Position numbers and translations under genes: made by a program | Notes under the pieces: model-generated | Told to the model about the DNA's origin: nothing | The model's input: the letters and a program-made list of their open reading frames with translations, nothing else | Databases searched by the model: none | Assembly: GCA_946402595.1 (NCBI GenBank) | Contig: CAMIWY010000080.1 | Coordinates: 1-6,611, forward strand | Reading direction: 5' to 3' | Source of the DNA: an uncultured Clostridia bacterium | GTDB lineage: Bacteria > Bacillota > Clostridia > Peptostreptococcales > Anaerovoracaceae | DNA: 6,611 bases | Shown here: positions 1 to 6,591 of the stretch, in pieces | How the letters are laid out: every line of letters begins with the position of its first letter | Numbering within the stretch: the stretch's first letter is position 1

Positions 1-1923
1 CATCGAGCACAGGAGTGCCGCCGTAAGCGAGATAAGTCCGAGTTTCTGGTCGATTATATAATCCACGTCATCGCTGAAATCATACATCATCGTGTATGCA
101 TCCCATATGACCGCAGGGAAGACCTTGCAGCCTATGAAGAATCCTGTGACTGCTCCAAGGAACGCAGCGCTGCCCGAGTAGAACATGTACTTGCCCACTA
201 TCTGCGCATTGCTGTATCCCAGAGCCTTGAGGATGCCTATCTGCGTCCTCTGCTCGTCTATCATCCTGGTCATCGTGGTCATGCATACAAGCGCCGCGAT
301 CAGGAAGAAGAAAACAGGGAATATCTTGGCTATGTTGCTGACTATGCTGGAGTTGCTGTCGAAGGACGAGTAGCCCGCATTGTCCATGCGCGACAGAGCA
401 TACGAGTTCCCGAGCTCCATGTCATCGATCTTCTCCTGAGCCTCATCCAGCTTGTCCTTCGCATCTTCGAGTTCTCTTTCGGCCTTTTCGAATTCAGTCT
501 CCGCCCTGTTTCTCTCGCTTCTGAGCGTCCTGCGGCCCTGGTCTATCTTCCTCTGCTGCCTGCTGATCTCACTGAGCCCGTCCTGAGTCTGCTCCAGGCC
601 GCCCTCTACCTGCGAGATACCGTCTTCAAGCTGCTTTTTTCCGGCCTCTGCTTCAGCGAGTTTTGTGTTGATGTCCTTCAGGCTTGATGAGGCCTGCGCA
701 GCGCCTTCGTCTGCAGCAGTTATCCCGGCATCCAGCTGAGCGATGCTGCCCCTGAGCTGCTCTGCTGCAGCTGCTGCCTCTGCATTTTCAGGGTCTGCCG
801 CTGCAGCGGCTTCCGCCTGTTCAAGCTGCGCCTGAAGCGCCGCCTTCTGCTGCCTGAGTCCCGCTGCAGTCTCCTGCGCCTGTTTCAGCCCTGCTTCAGC
901 CTTCGCTTTGCCCTCATTCAGCTGACTTATTCCGGAATTCACTTTATCGAGCTGTCCGGACAGCTCGCCTTCCTTCTTTTCAAGATCAGTCTGAGTGGAC
1001 TTTGCCTTCTTTCTGGCGCTGTTTATCTGTTTCTGGCCTTTATTGAGCTCAGACTCAGCCTTGTCCATCTCTCTTTCGGCCCTGGCCTTCTCGTCTTCAT
1101 ACTTTGCCAGATTATCTTCGTATTCCTGCTTCTTTTCATCCAGCTCTTCCTGAGCATCCGCCATGGCAGTCTGCCGCCTTGCTGCAGTTATCTTCTCAGC
1201 AAGATCCTTCATGCTGTCCTCTGCAGCCTCAAGCTGGTCCTCTTTCTCCTGAGTGAAAGGCTGCCCGTCCCCGTCGAGGGTCAGATACAGCTGTGTGTAG
1301 TAGTCAGTGTCGAATGAATCCCTGCCGATGAAGAAGAAGGTCTCAAGGCTCCCGTTGCCTATGTCCGTCGAGCCGCGCTGGTAGTCAAGATATACCGGAG
1401 TATTGACCGTTCCGACTATCTTGTATTCCCTGCTCCGGAACTGTTTGAGCGTATCTTCATCGTTTGAATCCGTAAGGACGATAGTGTCGCCTTCACGATA
1501 CCCTTCGCTGTCGATGTGGTAATCATCCACCACGCACTCGTCCGCAGCCTCCGGCAGTCTTCCCGTTACGACGCGCAAAGTGTTTATGTTTTCAGGCAGG
1601 GATATTGCCTTAAGTGCCGCTTCGTCGCCGCCTCCCGATTCTGCGAGAACATCCACCTGCACGGATCCCTCCGCGCCTGAGACTCCTTCGGCCTTTTTTG
1701 CCAGATCAACGCTTTCATCATCGATGCCGTAGGTCGAGATCAGCTGATAATCATACATGTTATGCTCATTGATGTATCTGGTCGCAGTGCTTACCATCGA
1801 AGCCTTGCAGTCCCTGAGGCCTGAGAAAAAGCCCACCCCAAGAGCCACGATCGCAAAGATCGCAAGATATCTCGCAAGAGATGTCTTTATTTCTCTCAAA
1901 GTAGACTTCTGAAGCATGATCAT
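1..1923 (-). CDS. FtsX-like ABC transporter permease with long extracytoplasmic coiled coil (partial, 3' end missing)
   Basis: Membrane subunit of an ABC transporter of the MacB/FtsX type, partner of the ATPase encoded 32 bases upstream. The frame is open for 641 codons from ATG at 1923 to the left edge, with no stop. The order seen is: a first membrane helix near residues 17-34 (LAIFAIVALGVGFFSGL); an extracytoplasmic MacB-like core at about 40-215, including RGSTDIGNG; a coiled coil rich in Glu, Lys, Gln and Ala at about 222-505; a second membrane helix at about 533-551; the family motif at about 555-570 (IDEQRTQIGILKALGYS); a third helix at about 580-600; and a fourth beginning near 627. 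Related clostridial permeases are about 1,100 residues or more, so roughly the C-terminal 40 percent should lie beyond the window. ATG 1923 is preferred to ATG 1917 because AGGCGG lies five bases upstream of it. The substrate is unknown; the family often transmits ATPase motion to the outside rather than moving solute through a pore. Confidence 0.9.
   Translation of the reverse strand, partial: MIMLQKSTLREIKTSLARYLAIFAIVALGVGFFSGLRDCKASMVSTATRYINEHNMYDYQLISTYGIDDESVDLAKKAEGVSGAEGSVQVDVLAESGGGDEAALKAISLPENINTLRVVTGRLPEAADECVVDDYHIDSEGYREGDTIVLTDSNDEDTLKQFRSREYKIVGTVNTPVYLDYQRGSTDIGNGSLETFFFIGRDSFDTDYYTQLYLTLDGDGQPFTQEKEDQLEAAEDSMKDLAEKITAARRQTAMADAQEELDEKKQEYEDNLAKYEDEKARAEREMDKAESELNKGQKQINSARKKAKSTQTDLEKKEGELSGQLDKVNSGISQLNEGKAKAEAGLKQAQETAAGLRQQKAALQAQLEQAEAAAAADPENAEAAAAAEQLRGSIAQLDAGITAADEGAAQASSSLKDINTKLAEAEAGKKQLEDGISQVEGGLEQTQDGLSEISRQQRKIDQGRRTLRSERNRAETEFEKAERELEDAKDKLDEAQEKIDDMELGNSYALSRMDNAGYSSFDSNSSIVSNIAKIFPVFFFLIAALVCMTTMTRMIDEQRTQIGILKALGYSNAQIVGKYMFYSGSAAFLGAVTGFFIGCKVFPAVIWDAYTMMYDFSDDVDYIIDQKLGLISLTAALLCSM
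751..834 (-). repeat. Alanine-rich direct repeat at the presumed tip of the permease coiled coil
   Basis: Within the permease, residues 370-376 and 381-387 are identical (AEAAAAA) and flank DPEN at 377-380. The outer flanks mirror each other: QLEQ at 366-369 and EQLR at 388-391. DPEN is the only proline-containing break in the helical region and lies near its middle, which fits the turn of an antiparallel helical hairpin. The two copies use different alanine codons, so this is not a recent exact DNA duplication. The repeat is seen directly; the hairpin reading is inference. Confidence 0.6.
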
Positions 1924-1927
1924 CAAT

Positions 1928-1944
1928 GCCGCCTGATCCGCGGC
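1928..1944 (-). promoter_or_regulatory. GC hairpin overlapping the ribosome binding site of the permease gene
   Basis: In the 32-base gap between the ATPase stop and the permease start, the minus strand reads GCCGC-GGATCAG-GCGGC: a perfect five-pair all-GC stem with a seven-base loop. Its 3' arm contains most of the only Shine-Dalgarno-like sequence (AGGCGG, 1934-1929) in front of ATG 1923. The flanking bases do not extend the stem and no U-tract follows, so it is not an intrinsic terminator. It could lower permease translation relative to the ATPase. A stem this short could also arise by chance. Confidence 0.35.
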
Positions 1945-1955
1945 TCAGTTTGTCT

Positions 1956-2756
1956 CTACCACTCTATCTCGGATACCGGTACAGGGTCCGGATTGATTTC
2001 TATGTCCTGCACCCTTCCGCTTCTCACGCTGATGACGCGGTCCGCCATCGGAGTTATCGCCTTATTGTGCGTGATGATTATTACAGTCGTGCCCGAGTTC
2101 CTTGCCTGGTCCTGAAGAAGCTGAAGTATCTGCTTGCCCGTGTTGTAGTCGAGCGCTCCCGTAGGCTCATCGCATAGAAGCAGCTTCGGATTCTTGGCCA
2201 GGGCCCTGGCTATCGCCACTCTCTGCTGCTCGCCTCCTGACAGCTGCCCCGGGAAGTTGTTCATCCTGTCTCCGAGTCCGACCGCCTTAAGAGTCTCTGC
2301 CGGATCGAGCGGATCCTTGCATATCTGGGTCGCAAGAGAGACATTCTCAAGAGCCGTCAGGTTCTGGACCAGATTGTAGAACTGGAAGACGAACCCGATA
2401 TCGTATCTTCTGTAGTTAGTCAGCTCTCTCAGGCTCATCCCGCTTATCTCTTTCCCGTCAAGAATGACCCTGCCGCTTGTCAGGGTATCCATTCCGCCGA
2501 GGATATTGAGAAGCGTCGTTTTGCCCGCTCCCGATTCACCGACAACTACCGCAAGCTCGCCTTTTCCGACACTGAAAGAAGCATCCGCAAGCGCTTCTAT
2601 GTCGACCTCGCCGACGTGATACACCTTGCGGACATTCTCAAATACCACATAGTCTGCAGATACCTTCCCTGCCAGCTCTTCAAGCACTCCGGCATCAGCT
2701 GCAGCCTTTATCTTCTTTATTACCTCTTCATTGTGTTCCTGCATTTTGCTCACCAT
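1956..2756 (-). CDS. ABC transporter ATP-binding protein (MacB/LolD/FtsE type)
   Basis: Cytoplasmic nucleotide-binding subunit that hydrolyses ATP to drive the FtsX-like permease encoded next. All active-site elements are intact over 266 residues: Walker A GESGAGKT at 73-80, Q-loop Gln125 in FVFQFYNL, signature LSGGEQQ at 172-178, Walker B LLLCDEP at 192-198 with catalytic Glu197, D-loop GALD at 200-203, and switch His230 in ITHN. The order and spacing are those of the MacB/LolD/FtsE group. The first 35 or so residues are a charged helical extension absent from minimal members, which normally start near the VRKVY segment (42-46). The gene follows the UPF0754 gene by 17 bases. ATG 2756 has no ribosome binding site in front of it; the in-frame ATG at 2744 (residue 5) does, so the real protein may be four residues shorter. 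The substrate cannot be told from this subunit. Confidence 0.95.
   Translation of the reverse strand: MVSKMQEHNEEVIKKIKAAADAGVLEELAGKVSADYVVFENVRKVYHVGEVDIEALADASFSVGKGELAVVVGESGAGKTTLLNILGGMDTLTSGRVILDGKEISGMSLRELTNYRRYDIGFVFQFYNLVQNLTALENVSLATQICKDPLDPAETLKAVGLGDRMNNFPGQLSGGEQQRVAIARALAKNPKLLLCDEPTGALDYNTGKQILQLLQDQARNSGTTVIIITHNKAITPMADRVISVRSGRVQDIEINPDPVPVSEIEW
2749..2754 (-). promoter_or_regulatory. Shine-Dalgarno-like GGTGAG favouring the second ATG of the ATPase gene
   Basis: The minus strand reads ATG-GTG-AGC-AAA-ATG across the proposed start. GGTGAG can pair with the GGTGA part of the anti-Shine-Dalgarno complement and is followed, four bases later, by the ATG at 2744. The 17 bases before ATG 2756 (CCTTAAGCCTATAGATA) hold no comparable site. 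This argues for starting at 2744, though translational coupling from the upstream stop at 2774 could still serve 2756. Confidence 0.4.
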
Positions 2757-2773
2757 TATCTATAGGCTTAAGG

Positions 2774-3670
2774 TCATATGAATATGTTGATGCAGCCGAT
2801 CACCAGCCCGATCAGTCCGCCCAAGCTGACGATCATGTTGAGCTCGTTCTTCATGACCATCATGACACCCTTCTCGAGCTCAGCTACCGACATCGAATTG
2901 ATCTTGTCCTCTACGATCGAGGCAACGTTGATGCGCTTCAGCGCGGAATTGACGGCATTTACAACGGATTCCCTGTATGCCTGAGTGATCTTCTTCCTGA
3001 CATACTCTTCGTCGTATCCGGCGAGCTCCAGAACATACAGCGGGGACCTGTTCCCGAGGTCGTGTATCCGGCTCTCCGTTATCTCATTGACCATGGCAGG
3101 CCCTCTCGCGTCGATGAATTCCTCCATCTTCTCGCTGACGTTGCTCATGACCCTGTCGACCAGGCTGTCGTTGACGAGGACTCTCAGGATCCTCGAATTC
3201 TGCGCCTGCTCTTTGATCATGCGGCCGCCCTCTTCAGTCACAACCCCCGGGATATCCATCTTATGGATGGCTTCGGTTATCTTGGTCTCAAGAAGTTCCA
3301 CAAAAGTCTTTTCAAGCCTGTCATATTTCTTCCTGCTTCCGGCAAGTGTCGAACCGATCTCATTTATGTTCTCGCCGAGAATGGCCATCACTCTGTCGAT
3401 AAGCGGCTTCTCGACCTCTTCGGTCAGCAGCTTGCTGGAAATATCCTCACGCGTGAAAAGCTCGTTCTGGACGATCTTGCCCGCGGATTTTGCAAGCCTT
3501 GCCTTTCCCTTAGGTATCGCTCCCGGAGTAAAAGGTACGCGCCACCCGAAGATCCTCTTCTCCTCATGCGGGAAGAAGAGCATTTTGACCGCTATAAGAT
3601 TCGTAAAATAGCCTATGACCGCTCCCACAAGAGGCGGGAGTGCGTAATGTGATATAAGTTCCCAGTTCAT
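2774..3670 (-). CDS. UPF0754/DUF445 family membrane protein
   Basis: Membrane protein of unknown function in the family of Bacillus subtilis YheB. An N-terminal membrane helix at about 9-33 carries the family's conserved stretch (GYFTNLIAVKMLFFP, 20-34). It is followed by the characteristic FGWRVPFTPGAIPKGK (41-56), then about 220 charged, mostly helical residues, and a C-terminal membrane helix at about 278-298 (MIVSLGGLIGLVIGCINIFI). The layout is therefore two membrane anchors with a large soluble helical domain between them, on the same side if each helix crosses once. At 298 residues it is clearly shorter than YheB-type proteins of roughly 370-380, so part of the central region appears reduced while both conserved ends are kept. 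ATG 3670 is supported by AGAGGA six bases upstream. It begins 10 bases after the antiporter stop, which suggests co-translation. Family assignment is firm; function is unknown. Confidence 0.88.
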   Translation of the reverse strand: MNWELISHYALPPLVGAVIGYFTNLIAVKMLFFPHEEKRIFGWRVPFTPGAIPKGKARLAKSAGKIVQNELFTREDISSKLLTEEVEKPLIDRVMAILGENINEIGSTLAGSRKKYDRLEKTFVELLETKITEAIHKMDIPGVVTEEGGRMIKEQAQNSRILRVLVNDSLVDRVMSNVSEKMEEFIDARGPAMVNEITESRIHDLGNRSPLYVLELAGYDEEYVRKKITQAYRESVVNAVNSALKRINVASIVEDKINSMSVAELEKGVMMVMKNELNMIVSLGGLIGLVIGCINIFI

Positions 3671-3676
3671 TATTGT

Positions 3677-3682
3677 TCCTCT
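3677..3682 (-). promoter_or_regulatory. Ribosome binding site of the UPF0754 gene, overlapping the antiporter stop codon
   Basis: AGAGGA ends six bases before ATG 3670 and shares two bases with the TAG stop (3683-3681) of the antiporter gene. Ribosomes finishing the antiporter would therefore sit on this site, an arrangement typical of translational coupling. It also fixes ATG 3670 as the start. Confidence 0.65.
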
Positions 3683-6005
3683 ACATCCTGTCCCTGATCT
3701 CTGCCGCCTTGAGAACCATCGTGTCTCTGTGCGTACCTGCTTTACCGACTGAGTGGGAAGCGATACGGCTCACATCCGCATTTGCTCCGACTATCCACAG
3801 GATGTCCCCTTCTTCGATAAGCATATTGGCATCCGGCATCGTGGTAGCATAGCCTCCGCGCTCGATCCCGAGGATCATGCAGCGGGTCTTTGCGTTAATG
3901 CCGCTCTTTCTTATAGGTTTGCCGACATACGGCTCGGTACCTCTGACTCTGATAGCCGCACACGCAAGTGCATGCTCTTCATCCGGATACGCCCCGTCAA
4001 GGAAATCCTTCAGAGTCCTGATCGCGGTCATGTCGTTCGTTTCGATAGTTTTGCTGAAGGTCTCAAGCGACTGCCTGTCCCCTATTACATACACTTTATC
4101 GCCGCTCTGGAGGACAGTTCTGGCAGGCGGCATCGTCATGCGTTTTTCTCCGCGCCTTATCTTGACGACATATACGGCTTCGTTACGGCCCCATGCGAGA
4201 TCCTGTATGGACCTGCCCGCATATGACGCTCTTTCAGGAACGATCCAGCTGAATATGCTGTAGTCCTCCTCGAGCCAGTGGCTTGTGTCTCTGCTTCCGC
4301 CGCGCTCTTCCATCGTCTTCTGATTGAGATTGGCAAGGAACCTCGTCTCCAGCTGCAGATAATATGTCGCAATGAAGTCCGACCGCGTCAGAAGGAAGAT
4401 GGCAGCCGGTGCAAGCAGAAGGAGAAGTCCTCTTATGTTGAACAGCAGTATGAGCGGCGTGACCGCTATCGCCATCATGATTGCGAACTTGAGCATCACG
4501 AGCACCACAAGAGGCGGACGGTTACTGAGCCTGTCCATCCACAGCTGCGTGAAAGCCACGCTGCGCACTCCGAGGTACGGGCGTGCAAAGATGATCATGA
4601 CAGCATATATGAGCACTGTAACTATGATCTTCGAAGCTCTCTCGCCGGTCACTCCGGCAAGGAGAGGCTGCAGCAGTCTGCATCCCGCGATCACGGTCAC
4701 GAGCATGATGCTTCCGTATATCACTATCTTAAGGAACAGGTCCTTAAGCACTATCTTCCATTCTGATGTATGCTCCTCAGCATCCTGGTCATCCGACGTA
4801 TAGTCGTCGATCTTGCGCCTCAGTCTTTCAGGTATGAGCCCTGTTACCATCGTCACTATCCTGTCTGAGTTCCTGATCATTACAGGCGTAGCTATGATGG
4901 TGAGTATCGATGACGCCACGATCACAGGATACAGGTATTCCTCCATCACTCCGAGAGATATGCCCAGGCTGGCAATGATGAACGAGAATTCTCCGATAGG
5001 TGCAAGCGAAACTCCGCCGCGAACGGCGGTCTCAATGTCCTGACCGGAAAGAGTCATGCCGATGGTAGCGAAAATGAGTTTTGCCACTACTGCTATCAGG
5101 GCGATCGGTACTATGGATGTCCATCTCTCTGCGATTATGCCAGGGTCCACCATCATGCCTACCGACAGGAAGAAGATGGCACCGAACATATCCTTGATGC
5201 CGGAAGTCACGTGCTCGACTCTTCCGACATACTTGGTGCCGGCGAAGAACGAGCCCGCGAGGAAGGCTCCAAGCTCCATCGAGAAGCCGATCGCCTGTGC
5301 CAGGAGCGCCATGACAAAGCAGAATCCAAGGCTCAGAAGAGTCAGCATCTCATCGCTCATAAGGCCCATGACTCCGTCAAGGAATGTCGGAACGAAGAAT
5401 ATCCCGAGCACCAGCCAGATGACGAGATATGTCAGCATCAGGAAGAGATGAAGGGCGATGCTGCCGCTGTCTCCTCCGCGGCTCACAGACATGGTCGTCA
5501 GGATGACCATCATGAAGACGGCTATGACATCCTCCATTACAAGAGAGCCCATGACCAGCCCGGCGAATTTTTCCCTGGCAAGGTCCATCTCTTCGAGGCA
5601 TTTCTGGATGACGACTGTCGAGCTTATCGACAGCATCACGCCGAGGAACACCGAGTTCATGACTGACATTCCCAGCGCCATTCCGAAGCCGTAGCCAACG
5701 AAGAGCACTCCCGCCATTTTGACCAGAGCCGAGACTATCGCCGTACTTCCTATATCCGCGATCTTGTGGAAGTCGAACTCAAGCCCGATGTGAAACAGGA
5801 TGATGACCACGCCTATCTCACTCCACGTTTCGATGGAAGCCTTGCTCCCTATGTCCATGAACAGCGGAAAATTAGGCCCTATAAGAAAGCCCGCAAGAAT
5901 ATACCCCAGGATAGTCGGTATCCTGAGTCTCTTGAAGACTATAGTGACCACGGCCGCCGTGGACAGCATTATTGCAAGGTCAATTATAAGCTGAGGTACT
6001 TCCAT
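3681..6005 (-). CDS. CPA2-family cation:proton antiporter with tandem RCK_C (TrkA-C) domains
   Basis: Membrane antiporter exchanging K+ or Na+ for protons, 774 residues, KefB/YbaL-like. The exchanger domain (about 5-385) has roughly 12-13 membrane helices and the expected landmarks: SISSTVVIQK at 126-135, the acidic pair Glu158-Asp159 in VMEDVIAVF where CPA2 proteins bind the ion, GAFLAGSFFAG at 246-256, FFLSVGMMVDP at 278-288 and LAPIGEFSF at 334-342. A charged linker (392-417) leads to four further hydrophobic segments at about 422-444, 457-476, 497-522 and 525-541. Two RCK_C-like domains follow, at about 585-655 and 678-750, each with the strand-turn pattern ending in GDKVYVIG or GDILWIVG. 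No RCK_N nucleotide-binding domain (GxGxxG) is present. In Bacillota such RCK_C domains often bind cyclic di-AMP, so ligand gating is plausible but inferred. Ion specificity cannot be read from the sequence. ATG 6005 is supported by AAGGA eight bases upstream. Confidence 0.93.
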   Translation of the reverse strand: MEVPQLIIDLAIMLSTAAVVTIVFKRLRIPTILGYILAGFLIGPNFPLFMDIGSKASIETWSEIGVVIILFHIGLEFDFHKIADIGSTAIVSALVKMAGVLFVGYGFGMALGMSVMNSVFLGVMLSISSTVVIQKCLEEMDLAREKFAGLVMGSLVMEDVIAVFMMVILTTMSVSRGGDSGSIALHLFLMLTYLVIWLVLGIFFVPTFLDGVMGLMSDEMLTLLSLGFCFVMALLAQAIGFSMELGAFLAGSFFAGTKYVGRVEHVTSGIKDMFGAIFFLSVGMMVDPGIIAERWTSIVPIALIAVVAKLIFATIGMTLSGQDIETAVRGGVSLAPIGEFSFIIASLGISLGVMEEYLYPVIVASSILTIIATPVMIRNSDRIVTMVTGLIPERLRRKIDDYTSDDQDAEEHTSEWKIVLKDLFLKIVIYGSIMLVTVIAGCRLLQPLLAGVTGERASKIIVTVLIYAVMIIFARPYLGVRSVAFTQLWMDRLSNRPPLVVLVMLKFAIMMAIAVTPLILLFNIRGLLLLLAPAAIFLLTRSDFIATYYLQLETRFLANLNQKTMEERGGSRDTSHWLEEDYSIFSWIVPERASYAGRSIQDLAWGRNEAVYVVKIRRGEKRMTMPPARTVLQSGDKVYVIGDRQSLETFSKTIETNDMTAIRTLKDFLDGAYPDEEHALACAAIRVRGTEPYVGKPIRKSGINAKTRCMILGIERGGYATTMPDANMLIEEGDILWIVGANADVSRIASHSVGKAGTHRDTMVLKAAEIRDRM

Positions 6006-6013
6006 TCAGTATT

Positions 6014-6018
6014 TCCTT
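6014..6018 (-). promoter_or_regulatory. Ribosome binding site of the antiporter gene
   Basis: AAGGA lies eight bases before ATG 6005, inside the 29-base gap after the peptidase stop (TAA, 6037-6035). No hairpin followed by a T-run is seen in this gap, so transcription probably continues from the peptidase gene into the antiporter gene. Confidence 0.6.
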
Positions 6019-6034
6019 CGTTGCAGTGATTTCT

Positions 6035-6583
6035 TTATGCCCTCATGCCTCTGCGGATCGTTTTCCATCCCGGCATGAACCTGTCCATCAGCGCATAGAA
6101 ATCCTTCCCATGGCCCGGCACCACGGTGTGCACCAGTTCATGGAGTATTACATAGTCAAGTTCCGCATCAGATCTCGTAGCCAGCATCAGGCTGAAGTTG
6201 ACATGGTGGGTCCTGGTGTTGCAGCTTCCCCATCTTGTGTGCATGTCCCTTACCGTCCAGCCATTGCACCTGAGCCCTGTGCGCCTCTCTATCTCCGGCA
6301 GCCTCGCAGCGATCCTCCGCTTGAGGTCCGCGCGCCTTGCCTCCTTCTCCGCCTGACTGACAGGTTCCGGATGCTCTTCCGCCTTGCGCAGCACCCTGCG
6401 GACAGTGTTGTCGATCCATCCGCGTTTTGCCCGCACGAAAGCTATGATCTCCCTGTCAGGAGTCAGATACGGCGCGCTTATCACGATCCGGGCGTCCGGC
6501 TCCTTGATGCGCATGGTCATTCTCTTGATGCGTTTTTTAGTGACCTCAACCGGGAGGCCGTCGATATAAATGATTTTAGTCAT
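6035..6583 (-). CDS. YgjP-type (DUF45) M48-like zinc metallopeptidase
   Basis: Predicted soluble zinc metallopeptidase of 182 residues. The zinc site is complete: HELVH at 148-152 gives two histidines and the catalytic Glu149, and His158 in GHGKDFY fits the third ligand of the HExxH(x5)H pattern of YgjP-like proteins. The family motif RWGSC occurs at 117-121, followed by HVNFSLML at 127-134. The N-terminus (about 1-70) has the usual YgjP layout: short beta strands ending in ISAPYLTPDREI, then a helix with RGWI. There is no signal peptide or membrane helix, so it should be cytoplasmic. Many relatives are about 230 residues; this one is shorter, with a charged helical linker (about 70-100) where longer members have an extra beta segment. 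ATG 6583 lacks a ribosome binding site and lies just after a -10-like element, so it may be translated from a near-leaderless mRNA. The substrate is unknown. It is the first gene of the apparent operon. Confidence 0.9.
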   Translation of the reverse strand: MTKIIYIDGLPVEVTKKRIKRMTMRIKEPDARIVISAPYLTPDREIIAFVRAKRGWIDNTVRRVLRKAEEHPEPVSQAEKEARRADLKRRIAARLPEIERRTGLRCNGWTVRDMHTRWGSCNTRTHHVNFSLMLATRSDAELDYVILHELVHTVVPGHGKDFYALMDRFMPGWKTIRRGMRA

Positions 6584-6591
6584 ACATAGTT

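Noticed and set aside
80..373. Small open frames on both strands near the left edge
   Set aside because: Both lie inside the continuously open permease frame, which encodes the FtsX-family motif and membrane helices here.
700..880. Dense CTGCAG/GCTGC repeats that look like a DNA repeat array or microsatellite
   Set aside because: They are explained by alanine and glutamine codons of the coiled coil; the units are irregular and have no constant period as DNA.
2757..2773. Short palindromes CTTAAG and CTATAG before the ATPase gene
   Set aside because: Six-base palindromes in a 17-base gap are expected by chance; no stem of useful length and no T-run, so neither an operator nor a terminator can be supported.
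2985..3611. Open frame of 208 codons on the plus strand opposite the UPF0754 gene
   Set aside because: It lies wholly antisense to a gene with clear family motifs, its translation is low-complexity Ser/Leu/Ile-rich with no recognisable domain, and another plus-strand frame is open over the same region.
3753..5043. Several overlapping plus-strand open frames (up to 162 codons) opposite the antiporter
   Set aside because: They are antisense shadows of a hydrophobic coding sequence, with no motifs, and they overlap each other in different frames.
6026..6589. Plus-strand open frame of 187 codons opposite the metallopeptidase
   Set aside because: It mirrors a gene with an intact HELVH site and RWGSC motif; the translation is His/Arg/Pro-rich with no family resemblance.
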